Of a stretch of DNA of 33,044 nucleotides, positions 20,346 to 30,600 are shown piece after piece. Position numbers and translations under genes: made by a program. Where the stretch lies: contig BFEA01000025.1 in the NCBI GenBank assembly GCA_003427395.1, positions 3,702,394 to 3,735,437 of the forward strand, in the 5' to 3' direction. The stretch comes from Chara braunii. Lineage: Eukaryota; Streptophyta; Charophyceae; Charales; Characeae. Each line of letters begins with the position of its first letter. The first letter of the stretch is position 1. The notes beneath the pieces were generated by a model. The model saw nothing but the letters and a program-made list of their open reading frames with translations, was not told the origin of the DNA and searched no databases.

Positions 20346-20679
20346 TAATTTGCGAAGTACCCCTGTAAGTTAAGATATATGTTAAAATGCCCCTAAAAGA
20401 TATGGGTAAAGCAGAATAGCCCTCTGACACAAAAAATGCTTTCAAAATGCCTTTGGCGTCGGTTGGACCTGTCATCTTTGCGAAATATCCCTACCGGGTA
20501 TTGTCCATGTTTGCAACACGTCCCAGTACTTGCCAATATTTCCCATACGTTTTGTATTTTCGTTTTACCCCTAGTGACCCATATCATCTTTGCGTTTTGC
20601 CCCCTCGGTGTGTGTGTATGTGTGTGTGAGAGAAAGAGAGAGAAGAGAAGCATGATAACGGGGTGGGATCTCTCTCTCT

Positions 20680-20683
<4 letters not shown>

Positions 20684-20770
<87 letters not shown>
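20684..20770. repeat. (TA)n-(GA)n compound microsatellite
   Basis: About 13 TA units (20684-20710) are followed by about 28 GA units (20715-20770). Confidence 0.95.
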
Positions 20771-20773
<3 letters not shown>

Positions 20774-20899
20774 TACTTCCATCGATAGGATGAGCAACGC
20801 ACTAACCAACAAGTAAGTCTCTAACCCCGCGCCTAGCCTCAGGCTACTCACACACACAAGTGTAGTTGTGTACATTTTCATGTTCTAACGGAAGATTCA

Positions 20900-21614
20900 N
20901 NNNNNNNNNNNNNNNNNNNNNNNNNNNNNNNNNNNNNNNNNNNNNNNNNNNNNNNNNNNNNNNNNNNNNNNNNNNNNNNNNNNNNNNNNNNNNNNNNNNN
21001 NNNNNNNNNNNNNNNNNNNNNNNNNNNNNNNNNNNNNNNNNNNNNNNNNNNNNNNNNNNNNNNNNNNNNNNNNNNNNNNNNNNNNNNNNNNNNNNNNNNN
21101 NNNNNNNNNNNNNNNNNNNNNNNNNNNNNNNNNNNNNNNNNNNNNNNNNNNNNNNNNNNNNNNNNNNNNNNNNNNNNNNNNNNNNNNNNNNNNNNNNNNN
21201 NNNNNNNNNNNNNNNNNNNNNNNNNNNNNNNNNNNNNNNNNNNNNNNNNNNNNNNNNNNNNNNNNNNNNNNNNNNNNNNNNNNNNNNNNNNNNNNNNNNN
21301 NNNNNNNNNNNNNNNNNNNNNNNNNNNNNNNNNNNNNNNNNNNNNNNNNNNNNNNNNNNNNNNNNNNNNNNNNNNNNNNNNNNNNNNNNNNNNNNNNNNN
21401 NNNNNNNNNNNNNNNNNNNNNNNNNNNNNNNNNNNNNNNNNNNNNNNNNNNNNNNNNNNNNNNNNNNNNNNNNNNNNNNNNNNNNNNNNNNNNNNNNNNN
21501 NNNNNNNNNNNNNNNNNNNNNNNNNNNNNNNNNNNNNNNNNNNNNNNNNNNNNNNNNNNNNNNNNNNNNNNNNNNNNNNNNNNNNNNNNNNNNNNNNNNN
21601 NNNNNNNNNNNNNN
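20900..21614. other. Assembly gap (715 N)
   Basis: An unbroken run of N. It is bounded on the right by an (AC)n array, so the missing sequence probably contains more simple repeat. Frames crossing it are meaningless. Confidence 1.
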
Positions 21615-21657
<43 letters not shown>

Positions 21658-21701
21658 ATGAGCAAAATCGAATGAATCCAGAACGTGGAAATATACACTG
21701 C

Positions 21702-21768
<67 letters not shown>
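21615..21768. repeat. (AC)n, (GT)n and (GA)n microsatellites
   Basis: About 20 AC units (21615-21654) lie at the gap edge. After 50 bp of unique DNA come about 20 GT units and about 13 GA units (21704-21768). The AC and GT arrays face each other as an inverted pair. Confidence 0.95.
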
Positions 21769-22068
21769 GAGCTGGAGATGGGGAACCTCACCGACGGGCC
21801 TGGGCATTGCGCAAAGTTGCCCACCCGGTATGAAGGGCAACCCGGGTGAAACAGCGTGCAGGCCCAGGCTCCATCGACCCCGTCCAGAATGCAAATTTGC
21901 ACATGGGCCTGACAGGGGCAAAACGCAATGAATTAGGCCCAAAAGGGCATTCCGCTCTACCCAGATCTTTTAGGGGCATTTTGGAATATATCTCAACTTA
22001 TAGGGGTATTTCGCAATTTCCGGGTTGTTTGTGAGGAATTCCCGGCCTCATGTGTTTCATGATAATGG

Positions 22069-23256
22069 ATTCCTTACCTTTTCCCAAAAAGAAAAAAAAA
22101 AATAGAAGGCAGCAGCCATGCAACGTTAGCCTTTTCCCCCCTCCCTTTTTAGGTACTCCTTCCCGGGGGCAAGGTCCCACGCGCGCAAATTAGGAGATTT
22201 CGGCCGTTGGCCTTGCAATCTACGGTCGGTATCTCTTAATTCGTGCAAGTGGGACCTACCGTCTTCCCCCGAACACAACTCACCCTCATTTTGACTGCAT
22301 CGGACCGGAAAGACGGCTTGTATACGTTCATTTTCAGCGTGCGTTATGTTGGGGGGAAGAGGGTAGCCCGGGAACATTTTTATGCTCATGTTATCCGGAT
22401 TCACTAACAGTCAGTTGTGTGCAGCAGTCAGCCAAACGGGCTGGGTATTTCCAACCCTTTTTTTTTTGTTTTGTTTTTTTTTTCATAAAAACTGCCTTCT
22501 CCTCATTGGGGGACAGCCATATATTTTATCTCACCTCACATATCTTTCTTATCACTGCCTACCACTACTACTAAGGCTATACAGGGGACCCCTGCAAGCA
22601 TAGCTTTCTACCTCTCTTCGGTGAAGGGAGGTTACCTCTCTCGGTGGAGAGGGGTAACGGCATGTTTTTTTTTTTTTACATCCAACCCTTTTTCAGTTGT
22701 GGCGCCATCCCGCGAAATATTTGAATGTCCAGAAACGGCGGGAACGATGGTCCGAATGGCTTCTGCCTCGACGATGCCCGATCGACTGGGTGCAGCGAGG
22801 CCCTTTGTGTGGACGCTATGAACGAATTAGGTCTGGGAGAAGTCATTCGATATATATTTGCCGTTTGGTATCACCAGTATTCAGTACTACTCACCATGAT
22901 ATGACCTGCGTCCGACGTGGAACACCCAGGGAATCGTCCGAAATCATCCTGTCAAAACAAAAAAGGCAAGACATGCTATCGCCCGATCACTAAACCGCAA
23001 TTGCTGCGTGCCATCTCCGCCGCTCGCGCATGCCAGCTCCGCGTGCTGCCGCTGCCACCAGTCCATGGGTCTCAGTAGCAGCTGTCCTTGAATGAATGCT
23101 CTTCTTTATGTCTTTCTCGTTTCCTTTTTTCTTCTCTTCTCCGTTTGCTTGCTTCGTCTCTTCCTCTTCGTAAGAGAAAGACACATTCATAAGGCCTGCC
23201 GCACTACTCACCAATTGCACAAACGACAAAAATGATGGCCGCGCATCCTTCCATGT
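22069..23256. other. Intergenic region before ARP7; no gene recognised
   Basis: It holds MITE copy 5, short T-tracts (22458, 22490, 22665) and CTCTTCGGTGAAGGGAGGTTACCTCTC-like duplicated phrases at 22612-22655. Frames of up to about 98 codons exist (22697-22993) but resemble nothing known and overlap one another. Confidence 0.4.
22256..22366. mobile_element. Hairpin MITE, copy 5
   Basis: The ends CTACCGTCTTCCCCCGAACAC and GTTATGTTGGGGGGAAGAGGGTAG are inverted, 111 bp apart. The centre (GGACCGGAAAG, GCTTGTATACGTTC) is the reverse complement of the centre of copy 4. Confidence 0.85.
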
Positions 23257-23632
23257 TCTAGCGGAAGATTAATTCTCATTTTGTACGTTTGGTGAGTTCT
23301 GCGGCGAGGCCCATCGGTCTTCTTCTCCGTTTTCTTTTCGTCCTGCTGCTTCTTCGTGACGCACAGATACATCTCCTTGCTCCCTCCATTTTATTCTACC
23401 CCCTTCGCGCTGCTTCTTCATCCCATTCGAATGCCATTCGAATTCCGTCGCGAAATCTTCCCGCCCCCTTATTATTCTTTCTTAAGGTCGCCTTCTTCCC
23501 ATTACTCTACCCCTCTCGCTGCCGCTCCACGCCGTTTGAATTTCGTCAAGAAATCTTGCTTTCTTATTCGTTTCCTCGGTCGTAATCTTCTTCTTCTTCT
23601 TCGTCCTAGTCTCCTCTGGCCTTGCCGTACAG
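23257..23632 (+). promoter_or_regulatory. Probable promoter and 5' leader of the ARP7-like gene
   Basis: From 23318 to the start codon the plus strand is strongly pyrimidine-rich (CTTCTTCTTC-type runs), a composition common in plant 5' leaders. No TATA box was seen. A 20-bp phrase TTCTAGCGGAAGATT at 23257 also occurs, with one change, at 20882 beside the assembly gap. The transcription start is not determinable from sequence alone. Confidence 0.4.
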
Positions 23633-25312
23633 ATGGAGCCCTTCGTTCTGGACAATGGCAGTGGGTTTATCAAAGCTGGCTTTGCCAATCCGGACAGTGA
23701 ACCCCACATGGTGATACGAACGGCGGTGTGCTCGATTGATGCCGGCAATGGGGACGATGAAGGGGATGGCGACGGGGTCCCGATGTCGGAGGAGTTCGAC
23801 TTGCGTTCTCCTGTGGGAGCCGGTCGAGCTTCGGGCGAGAAGAAGAGCGGAGGAGGAGGAGGAGGAGGGGGCGGTGCGGCTGGTGGTGCTCTCCTCGATA
23901 CCTCTGCGGCGGCGCTGGCGGCGGCGGCAGGAAACGGCCACTTGACGGCTGACGTGGCAGCAGTAGCAGGCGGGGCCGTCGGATTGTCTTCGCTTGGATC
24001 ATCTGTAATCTATCCGATCGAGCGTGGTATTATCAAGAACTGGGAAGCGATGGAAGACTTGTGGCACCATATTTTTTACTCGAATAAGCAGTTTTGGGAG
24101 GTCGGACAGGAAGGGCAGCTGCTGATCGCCGAACCCTTGTTTACTCCCAAAGCAGCGAGGGAAAAGATGGCTCAGGTCATGTTTGAAACGTTCAATGTGT
24201 TGGGATTGTACTCTGTTGAGCAGGCGATTCTCTCTCTTTACGCCATGGGTAGAATCTCGGGGTGCGCGGTAGATATTGGTCATGGCGTCATCGACATCGC
24301 GCCAGTATGGGAGGGAGCTATGCAACACGCGGCAGCAAAGAGGGTGAAGATAGGCGGCCAAGATCTGACGGAGCTCATGGCTCGATTGATGATGAACTCT
24401 AGATCCCTTTCCTCCCCCTCTGGCTCTCCTAGCAAGGCAAAGAACGTGAACACGAGCGCAGCTATGGAAGACGGCGGCGGCGGCGGCGGCAAGCATGAGA
24501 GCTCTGGCGATGGCGGCGCGGGAGCTAGCCATGGTGGTCGTGGTAATGTTAGTCCTGGTGGTGGTGGGAGCGGAAATCGCGGTCATCAATCTACACCTAC
24601 TCTCTCTCCTCCTCCTCCTCCTCCTCCACCTCTTCTTCCTCCCCCTCCAGCGCCTCTTTCCGTACCCATGATTACCCTTCCTCTCCCTCCTCCTCCTCCT
24701 CCTCCTCCTACTCTTTCTCCTTCTCTAGCCGTAGTGATTAACACTGATATTGCCGAGGTTCTCAAGGAGAGGTACGCGCTCGTTGCCGATGATGCCATAG
24801 CGTATCGAAAGGTGCTGTCGGGTCAAGACGCTACGTCTTCGTTGTCTCCTTCGTCTTCTTCCTCGTCTCTTGTTCAACACACTCTTCCAGACGGTCAGGT
24901 TATTAGTGTTAGCGGTAGAGAGAGATACACAGCCGGGGAGGCGATTTTTGAACCGTCGATCTTGGGGATCAACGACTGCGGGATTGTCGATCATGTGTAC
25001 AGAAGCATTACTCTTTGCGGTCCGTCGGAAAACCAACGACAAATCTTGGAAAATATCGTTCTTTGTGGCGGTGGAAGTGTCATACCCGGGTTGGATTCGC
25101 GCTTTCTCCGCGAGATTTCGGTGCTTGCGCCGCCTTCCATGCGTCCTGCCGTCGTGAAGCCGCCGGACTACATGCCCGAAAATACGGTGAAATATTCCGC
25201 GTGGATTGGGGGATCGATCCTTGCCAAAAATGTCTTCCCTCAAAATCAACACATCACCAAGGCCGAATACGACGAAATCGGACCGACTGTAATCCAGAGG
25301 AAATGCTTCTGA
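23633..25312 (+). CDS. ARP7: Actin-related protein 7 (ARP7), SWI/SNF-type remodelling subunit
   Basis: This is an uninterrupted 559-codon frame from ATG 23633 (context CAGATGG) to TGA 25310-25312. It encodes a plant-class nuclear actin-related protein that, by family, sits in SWI/SNF chromatin-remodelling complexes. Actin-fold landmarks are phosphate loop 1 DNGSGFIKAGFANPD (7-21), YPIERGIIKNWEAMEDLW (127-144), FTPKAAREKMAQVMFETFNV (170-189), phosphate loop 2 VDIGHGVIDIAPV (213-225), QHTLPDGQVISV (415-426), the adenosine loop LENIVLCGGGSVIPG (472-486), YSAWIGGSILA (521-531) and the terminal RKCF. Plant ARP7 is about 360 residues; the excess is two insertions. Residues 35-122 are Gly/Ala/Asp-rich. 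Residues 255-368 contain Gly/Ser runs and two polyproline stretches, and a short Ser run (403-412) follows. No intron interrupts the gene. The next gene-like feature is more than 1.6 kb away. Confidence 0.93.
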   Translation: MEPFVLDNGSGFIKAGFANPDSEPHMVIRTAVCSIDAGNGDDEGDGDGVPMSEEFDLRSPVGAGRASGEKKSGGGGGGGGGAAGGALLDTSAAALAAAAGNGHLTADVAAVAGGAVGLSSLGSSVIYPIERGIIKNWEAMEDLWHHIFYSNKQFWEVGQEGQLLIAEPLFTPKAAREKMAQVMFETFNVLGLYSVEQAILSLYAMGRISGCAVDIGHGVIDIAPVWEGAMQHAAAKRVKIGGQDLTELMARLMMNSRSLSSPSGSPSKAKNVNTSAAMEDGGGGGGKHESSGDGGAGASHGGRGNVSPGGGGSGNRGHQSTPTLSPPPPPPPPLLPPPPAPLSVPMITLPLPPPPPPPPTLSPSLAVVINTDIAEVLKERYALVADDAIAYRKVLSGQDATSSLSPSSSSSSLVQHTLPDGQVISVSGRERYTAGEAIFEPSILGINDCGIVDHVYRSITLCGPSENQRQILENIVLCGGGSVIPGLDSRFLREISVLAPPSMRPAVVKPPDYMPENTVKYSAWIGGSILAKNVFPQNQHITKAEYDEIGPTVIQRKCF

Positions 25313-25502
25313 CACGCGCGACAAAGAGAGCAAAGAAAAAGGAAAGTTCCTTTTGGCGGAGAAAATGATAGCGAAACCAACAATATGCATGATCAGTTTT
25401 CTTCATGTATGCATGGGCCTGGAACGGCGAGAGAGACAGCGGTTGTATACTTTCGCACGCTCTCCCTCCCTCCCTCTCTCTCTCTCTCTCTTGCGCGCGC
25501 GC

Positions 25503-25590
<88 letters not shown>

Positions 25591-25720
25591 ACGGATGATA
25601 CCGACAGGCAGGTAAATAGATTTAGAACTGTAATCATCATGATTTGGCCTGCGTTTCCTTTCTCTTTCAATTTTTTCGTGTCTCGTGCGTGCACACACAC
25701 ACACACACACACACACACTT

Positions 25721-25803
<83 letters not shown>

Positions 25804-25864
25804 GCAGGTAGATAGATTTAGAACGGGGATTGTCATGATTTGCCCTGTGTTTCCTTTTTCTTTT

Positions 25865-25916
<52 letters not shown>

Positions 25917-26311
25917 GGGTTTGTGTGAAATAGTTTCGCCCGACTTTGTTTTCTTTGATTTCGGCTCATCTACCGGACTCTATTTGATTGAGCGGGTAGA
26001 CTGGTGGGCAATATCACAGCGCAACGTCTGACAAGCGACGGATAGGCGTTGGTATTACGTGTATAATCTCGAGCGTTCTTCTCTGTTTTGCAACTTCTTT
26101 CCCTTCTCCCCCCCCTTTCCCCCTTCCCCTCCCTTTCCCTCCTCCCACCCACCTGCCCCAATTTAATGGCAGTGCGTGTCCATCAACTGAGTGATCGATC
26201 GATTATGTGGAAAGAAGCGACCAATCGAGCAAGCGATCCATCAAGCAAGCAATAGAGTAATCATCCTTCCGATCGCTGATTCAGTATTGTTCTTAGCTGG
26301 ACTGGCTTTTG

Positions 26312-26347
<36 letters not shown>

Positions 26348-27001
26348 TGTTCTTCTGTCTTTGTGAGCATCTCTTAGCAAGCTCCTGTCGCGCAAAATCC
26401 TACCATCTTCTCCCGAGCAGAACGCCTGCCCTTTACGACGACATGATGAAGGTACAGCAGACTATAGAGAGCTGGTCTTCTCCTCGCATGGGTGGTCCGC
26501 GTTCCAACGGATCCGTTTCTTAATGTTTCCCGTTCTTCTGTTTGGTCGTTCTTTCCTGCTAGAGGAAAAAGTATAGACAGAAAAGGAGAGAAGAAAGCAC
26601 AGAAGTTATCCCCAATTCTGGGGCGGTGTGACAAAAAAAAAAAAAAAAGTAATTAAGCTCGGGTGGTGTTCTCTTTTTTGTCTCTTTGTTGGTGCACAAG
26701 ATTGCTCGACCATTCAATTTTTGAAGAAGGGGAATGGAGGGGGGAGAGGGGGGGGAAGAGAGGGGGGGGGGGAGAAAGGGGGGGGGTGGATGGGGTATCC
26801 AAATCCGGCAGACACCTATGTACGCGGTAACCAAACAAACAGTATCGCTTCGGGCATTGCGAAATAAAAACCGTACCCGGAGGGTTCAAAGTTTTAATGA
26901 AGAAAAGTACATAGAAGTAATGGTGAATGCGCGAGAAAAGAAAAGAAAAGAAAAGAAAAGTCGGGACTAATTGAGGGCAATAATTTTTTATTTTTTATTT
27001 T
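25313..27001. other. Region downstream of ARP7; microsatellites, no gene
   Basis: No gene was recognised. Contents are the duplicated GA/CA microsatellite block (25480-25912), C-rich and A-tract DNA (26107-26160, 26317-26343), a G-rich tract (26734-26790) and an AAAAG array (about 26935-26960). A lone end-like phrase CTACCATCTTCTCCCGAGCAGAACGC at 26400 resembles the hairpin-MITE terminus, without a partner. Confidence 0.4.
25500..25912. repeat. Duplicated block of long (GA)n arrays with a conserved spacer
   Basis: Three (GA)n arrays (about 25515-25588, 25730-25803, 25869-25912) and one (CA)n array (25690-25729) are present. A spacer of about 67 bp, GGCAGGTARATAGATTTAGAAC... to TTTCCTTTYTCTTT, occurs at about 25604-25673 and again at 25802-25866. 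The array plus spacer was therefore duplicated with a period near 197 bp. Confidence 0.9.
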
Positions 27002-27460
27002 GATTCAATTACCTGTCAAATCTGGACAGGATGGCCTTTCAGGGCTTTTTAATTGTCATTATGGTATTATTACGGGGACCCCCCCTCGTAGCAGCCACAT
27101 CCGTGCTCAAGCCTCCAACGAGGGAACATGCCGGAGCTGCACCCCCCACCAGCAGTTGCGATACCTGCCACAGCAGGTGGGCGATACAGGCCGGTGGGTG
27201 ATACAGGCCAGGGGTCAGCCGGTAGCATCAGGACCGAGCTTCTTCGATGGGCCAGTCACTGTGCCTCCCCTCCGGTCCCCTTCCCCTATGAACATCAGCA
27301 GTCTCTGCTCAATGCCACTCAGGGGGACCAATGGCATATCTCTAGGTGGCGGTTGCCAAGTTTGCCCAGGAAGGTGCATGAAGCCAATGGGGATTGAACC
27401 CAAGACCTCCTGAATGCCACTTGCGTGCCTTACCGAGTTAGGCCGCTGGATAGGGTGCAA
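26982..27460 (-). mobile_element. Possible tRNA-derived SINE
   Basis: Read on the minus strand, the head at about 27452-27388 contains GGCCTAACTCGGTAAGGC, a D-arm/A-box-like segment with a 4-bp GCCT/AGGC stem. About 20 nt later comes TTGGGTTCAATCCCC, a T-arm/B-box match. The segment runs about 400 bp further to an A-rich tail (AAAATAAAAAATAAAAAATT at 27001-26982). The anticodon arm does not pair, so it is not a functional tRNA. Target duplications are uncertain. Confidence 0.5.
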
Positions 27461-28515
27461 TGAACCCAGATCGTGAAGACAGTTGTCAACAATGCAAGTC
27501 CAAATGAGTGTCAACCGGCTGATGATTATCAATAATCGTATTCGTGTCCAGATACCCAAGAGAAGAGAAGACATACACAGACGAGGTAGATGAGAGGGAG
27601 GAAAGACTTAGAGTGGGGAAGATAGAAACAATGCCCACTGCTTCTTCGGGCTCCCTCCGCAATCACCACCTCAATAATCAATAATCTGAACGAGTATCTG
27701 AAGTAACCTCAATGTGCCACGTGGCACGTCTAATCAGTCCCTCATCAATGCTGGAGCAATGTCGACATGAAGACAACCAGGTAAGTATCCACGATCTTTC
27801 CACAGTCTTGATCTCCTCCTGAATTAAGATAATCAGAACAGCAACACAAATCACATAGCTTCGCCTCGTCAACCAGTAGTATATGTGGCAGCAGCCACAT
27901 CAGCGACAGCGCATGGCAGCTGCCATGTCAGCATGCCAAGAAGACAGGTGCAAGCCAGCCACCATGCCTGACCAGCAGCGCATCGCCGTAGACACAATGC
28001 CAGCACAGAGCCAGCGCTCAACCAGCTTCGTAGCGTCAAGCCAGAGTCGTCATCAACACGCGAAGACAGCATCGACGTTAGATAGAATGAATGTCAAAGC
28101 CAGGAAAGTCAGCACTTATGTAGCGTTGACTCGGGGTCTGGGCCCTGGATGCTACCACCCTCAGCTGTCCAGATTTCGATGCAAACTAAGGCCCAGAATG
28201 GTCTGAAACTGAATTCCCTCTGGCTTGGATGCTTGTCTGGGTACCTGCGCACAACAAGTGAGTGTATCCAACCAAGGGCCTGGGTGCAGTACCTTTGACT
28301 CTACAGTTGACTTTGACCTTTGAATTTCCTGTGTGCATCGTTCGGTCACACAGCCAAACGTGATAGACTTAGGCCTGGGCGTGTCTTGGTCACACAGCCC
28401 AGCGCAGACCAACTCAGGTCTGCGTTGCTTGGGGCTGAGTTCTGGGCCCAGGCTACTTCTGAACAGCATTACTGCATTCCTGCCGGCCCATTTTCGAGTT
28501 CCACCGCAGAAATAT
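27461..28515. other. Region right of the SINE; probable tail or LTR of the Ty3 element, no gene
   Basis: No gene was recognised. The part nearest 28515 should contain the polypurine tract and 3' LTR of the minus-strand Ty3/gypsy element. A purine-leaning phrase lies at about 28500-28480 on the minus strand, but TG...CA limits could not be fixed. The region 27883-28100 has GC-rich, CAGC-rich composition. Confidence 0.35.
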
Positions 28516-29850
28516 TTAAGACTTTAACCCTCGTTCATAAACAGCGACAATATCATGAGCAGTTTCAATTAGTTCTCATTTACTAAACCATCTGTCCTCA
28601 GATGGTGCTTGAGACTTAAAACGTACCTTGAACTGCTTTTGAGGTTGTCCACATCCTCCCTTAGAGAAGTAACCATGCTCTATGATTCTGTCTACCTCAT
28701 ATCTGCCATCAATGTTTGGTGGAATCATAGAAGGTCTATGTGGAAGCTCATTTCCTTCTACATACGGTAACAATTTGGACGCGTGAAAGACAGGGTATGT
28801 TTTGAGATGAGGGGGAATATCAATTCGATAAGACGGTCCCTCTGCGTTCCCAATTACTTTGAGAACTTCCCAGGGTCGAAAATAGACAGGAAGCAATTTT
28901 TGGGACACATCTTCTTCTAATGAGAACTCTTTAGATTTTACCCANACCAGATCACCCTCTTTGAATGTAGACGGTCGACGGTGCCTGTTGGCTTGTTCAA
29001 TCATCCGTAGTTGAGCTTTCCTTAGATTATCTTTAACTTTCCGAATGTCCTCCTGGAACAATATTGCATATTCTCGGGTCCCTGGGGGTAACCTAAGGAA
29101 CTGGTCCCGGTTTAGTACATCAATGTGCCGTTTAGGTTTCCACCCTTTGTGAAGTGCATTCGGGGTTCGTGCAGTGGAAGTGTGGACACTGTTGTTATAT
29201 GCACTAGCAATTGTGGGTAAGTTCTCGTCCCAATCAATCTGATCGGGTCTAACATACATACGCAAAAGTTGTTGGCACAGATGGTTCATCTGTTCAGTCT
29301 GGCCATTCGTTTCGGGATGCCTCCCTGACGACATGGTCAGCCGTGTGCCAAATGCTTCCATTAACTTTTGCCATGGCAGACTGGTGAACCTGATATCTCG
29401 ATCAGACAGAATGGATTTAGGAAACCCATACTCAGTGACCCATCGCATATGAATTTTCTGAATGACAAGTTTAGTACGTGCTTCTGCTGGTAAGGGAACA
29501 AACATAATGTATTTAGAGAAATGGTCCATAATTACCATCACTTGACTATTACCATTGCGACTTTTAACCAGACTCGTGAAGTCAATTGAGATAGACTCAC
29601 CTGATTCGCTTGGTATAGGTAGTGGCTTAAGAAGTCCAAGAGGATTCTCATGAGATGGTTTGTTTCTCTGTAACACTAAACAGGTATGAACATATGTTAG
29701 TACATCTTCTCTAAGTCTCTTCCATTCGAAACGTTCTCTGACTTCAGCATATGTTTTCTTGAAACCAAAATGACCCTTAAAGTCGTGACATTCCCCAATT
29801 AACTGACTCTTAATCTCTTCCTTATGAGGAATAACAACTCATTAGTCAGC
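28516..29850 (-). pseudogene. Ty3/gypsy integrase with C-terminal chromodomain
   Basis: The frame starts within the zinc-binding region (GHFGFKKTYAEVRERF, then HTCLVLQRNKPSH). The usual second Cys of the CxxC pair is Leu here, so zinc binding is probably lost. The catalytic core shows SIDFTSL (D), ILSDRDIRFTS (D) and HPETNGQTEQMNHL (E), the D,D-E triad. PVFHASKLLPYV follows, then a chromodomain YEVDRIIEHGYF...KQFKVRFK with SEDRWF, which by family can direct insertion to particular chromatin. One N at 28945 falls in codon XWVK. A TGA at 28576-28578 truncates it; the same frame runs 19 more codons to TAA at 28516-28518. A frameshift near 29835 separates it from upstream pol. Confidence 0.9.
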
Positions 29851-29944
29851 CTATAGTTGGGTAGTTGGGACGAATCTCGTACAAAAATATCCATGATTGG
29901 TTTCCACATAGGATCAGTAGCATATCCTTGGCGAAGCTGGTCTT

Positions 29945-30600
29945 TCAGGTCCCAACATCCAAGTAAGAGACAATTACACCAAAGAAATCACTGCGTCGGG
30001 ACAAAGCATCTGCAACCACATTAGATTTACCTTTGATAGTCTTGAGTTCAAAGTCAAAGGTGTCAATGAATGCAGACCATCTTACCAACTTGTCAGAGAG
30101 TTTAGATTGTGTTTTTATCCACTTTAGGGTTGAGTGGTCTGAGTACACAGTAAAGAGTCTTCCTAACAGGTAGTGCCTCCATGTGTCCAACGCACAGACT
30201 AAGGCATAGAGTTCTTTTTCATACGTGGAGTTGGCGACTTTGTCAGACGACAATCGTTTAGACATAAATTCTATGGGCATATAGCCTTTGCCGTCATCTT
30301 GCTGGAGAACAACGCCAATCCCATAATGACTTGCGTCAGTGGTGACAATGAAAGGCAAAGACGGGTCAACAATCTTAAGGACAGGGTAGTGAGTCAGTGC
30401 ATACTTCAATTTCCGAAAGGAGAACTCACAATCCTTTTCCAACAACCAGATAGTTTCTTTCTTTAACAATCTTCGCATTGGTGCAACAATCAGTGAGAAG
30501 TTTCTGACAAACTTTCTATAATAACTAGCTAGACCAAGGAAAGATCGCAGTTCAGTAATAGACTTAGCTTGTGGCGAATCTTTAATCGCTGATATTTTTT
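29945..30600 (-). pseudogene. Ty3/gypsy RNase H domain
   Basis: It contains PFIVTTDASHYGIGVVLQQ (first Asp), STYEKELYALVCAL (Glu), FTVYSDHSTLKWI (Asp) and NVVADALSRR (Asp), the full retroelement RNase H set. Upstream, within the same frame, is the RT connection ELRSFLGLASYYRKFVRNFS (about 30560-30500). It terminates at TGA 29945-29947; the following linker (about 29945-29840) continues in a shifted frame. Confidence 0.9.

Larger units (their letters stand above)
20349..22018. mobile_element. Candidate DNA transposon with long inverted, repetitive ends
   Basis: The left end (20349-20421: TTGCGAAGTACCCC, AAGATATATGTT, AAAATGCCCCTAAAAGAT) is inverted at the right end (21943-22018) with about 80 percent match by eye. 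Further inward on both sides are more copies of a TTGCG..(T)GCCCC-type phrase, for example at 20482, 20593 and, inverted, 21800-21930. They resemble subterminal repeats to which transposases bind. The interior is lost in the assembly gap and microsatellites, so no transposase can be seen. Superfamily unknown. Confidence 0.55.

Noticed and set aside
20844-21942. Frames of more than 250 codons around 21000
   Set aside because: They consist almost wholly of the N gap and (CA)/(GT) repeats.
22697-22993. A 98-codon plus-strand frame upstream of ARP7
   Set aside because: No recognisable motif, overlapped by other frames, and no splice or conservation evidence.
23999-24589. Antisense frames within ARP7 (up to 221 codons)
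   Set aside because: They are shadows of a long GC-rich coding region with low-complexity codon runs. The sense strand has clear conserved actin-fold motifs.
23735-24735. The two ARP7 insertions as unspliced introns
   Set aside because: Both keep the frame open over 80 or more codons, and no convincing GT...AG pair at the conserved-block edges restores the frame better. Transcript data could still overturn this.
26400-26426. Sixth copy of the CTACCGTCTTCC hairpin MITE
   Set aside because: Only one end-like phrase is present (CTACCATCTTCTCCCGAGCAGAACGC), with no inverted partner within 300 bp.
27388-27452. A functional tRNA gene on the minus strand
   Set aside because: D-arm and T-arm resemble a tRNA, but the anticodon arm does not pair and no acceptor stem forms, so it is treated as a possible SINE head.
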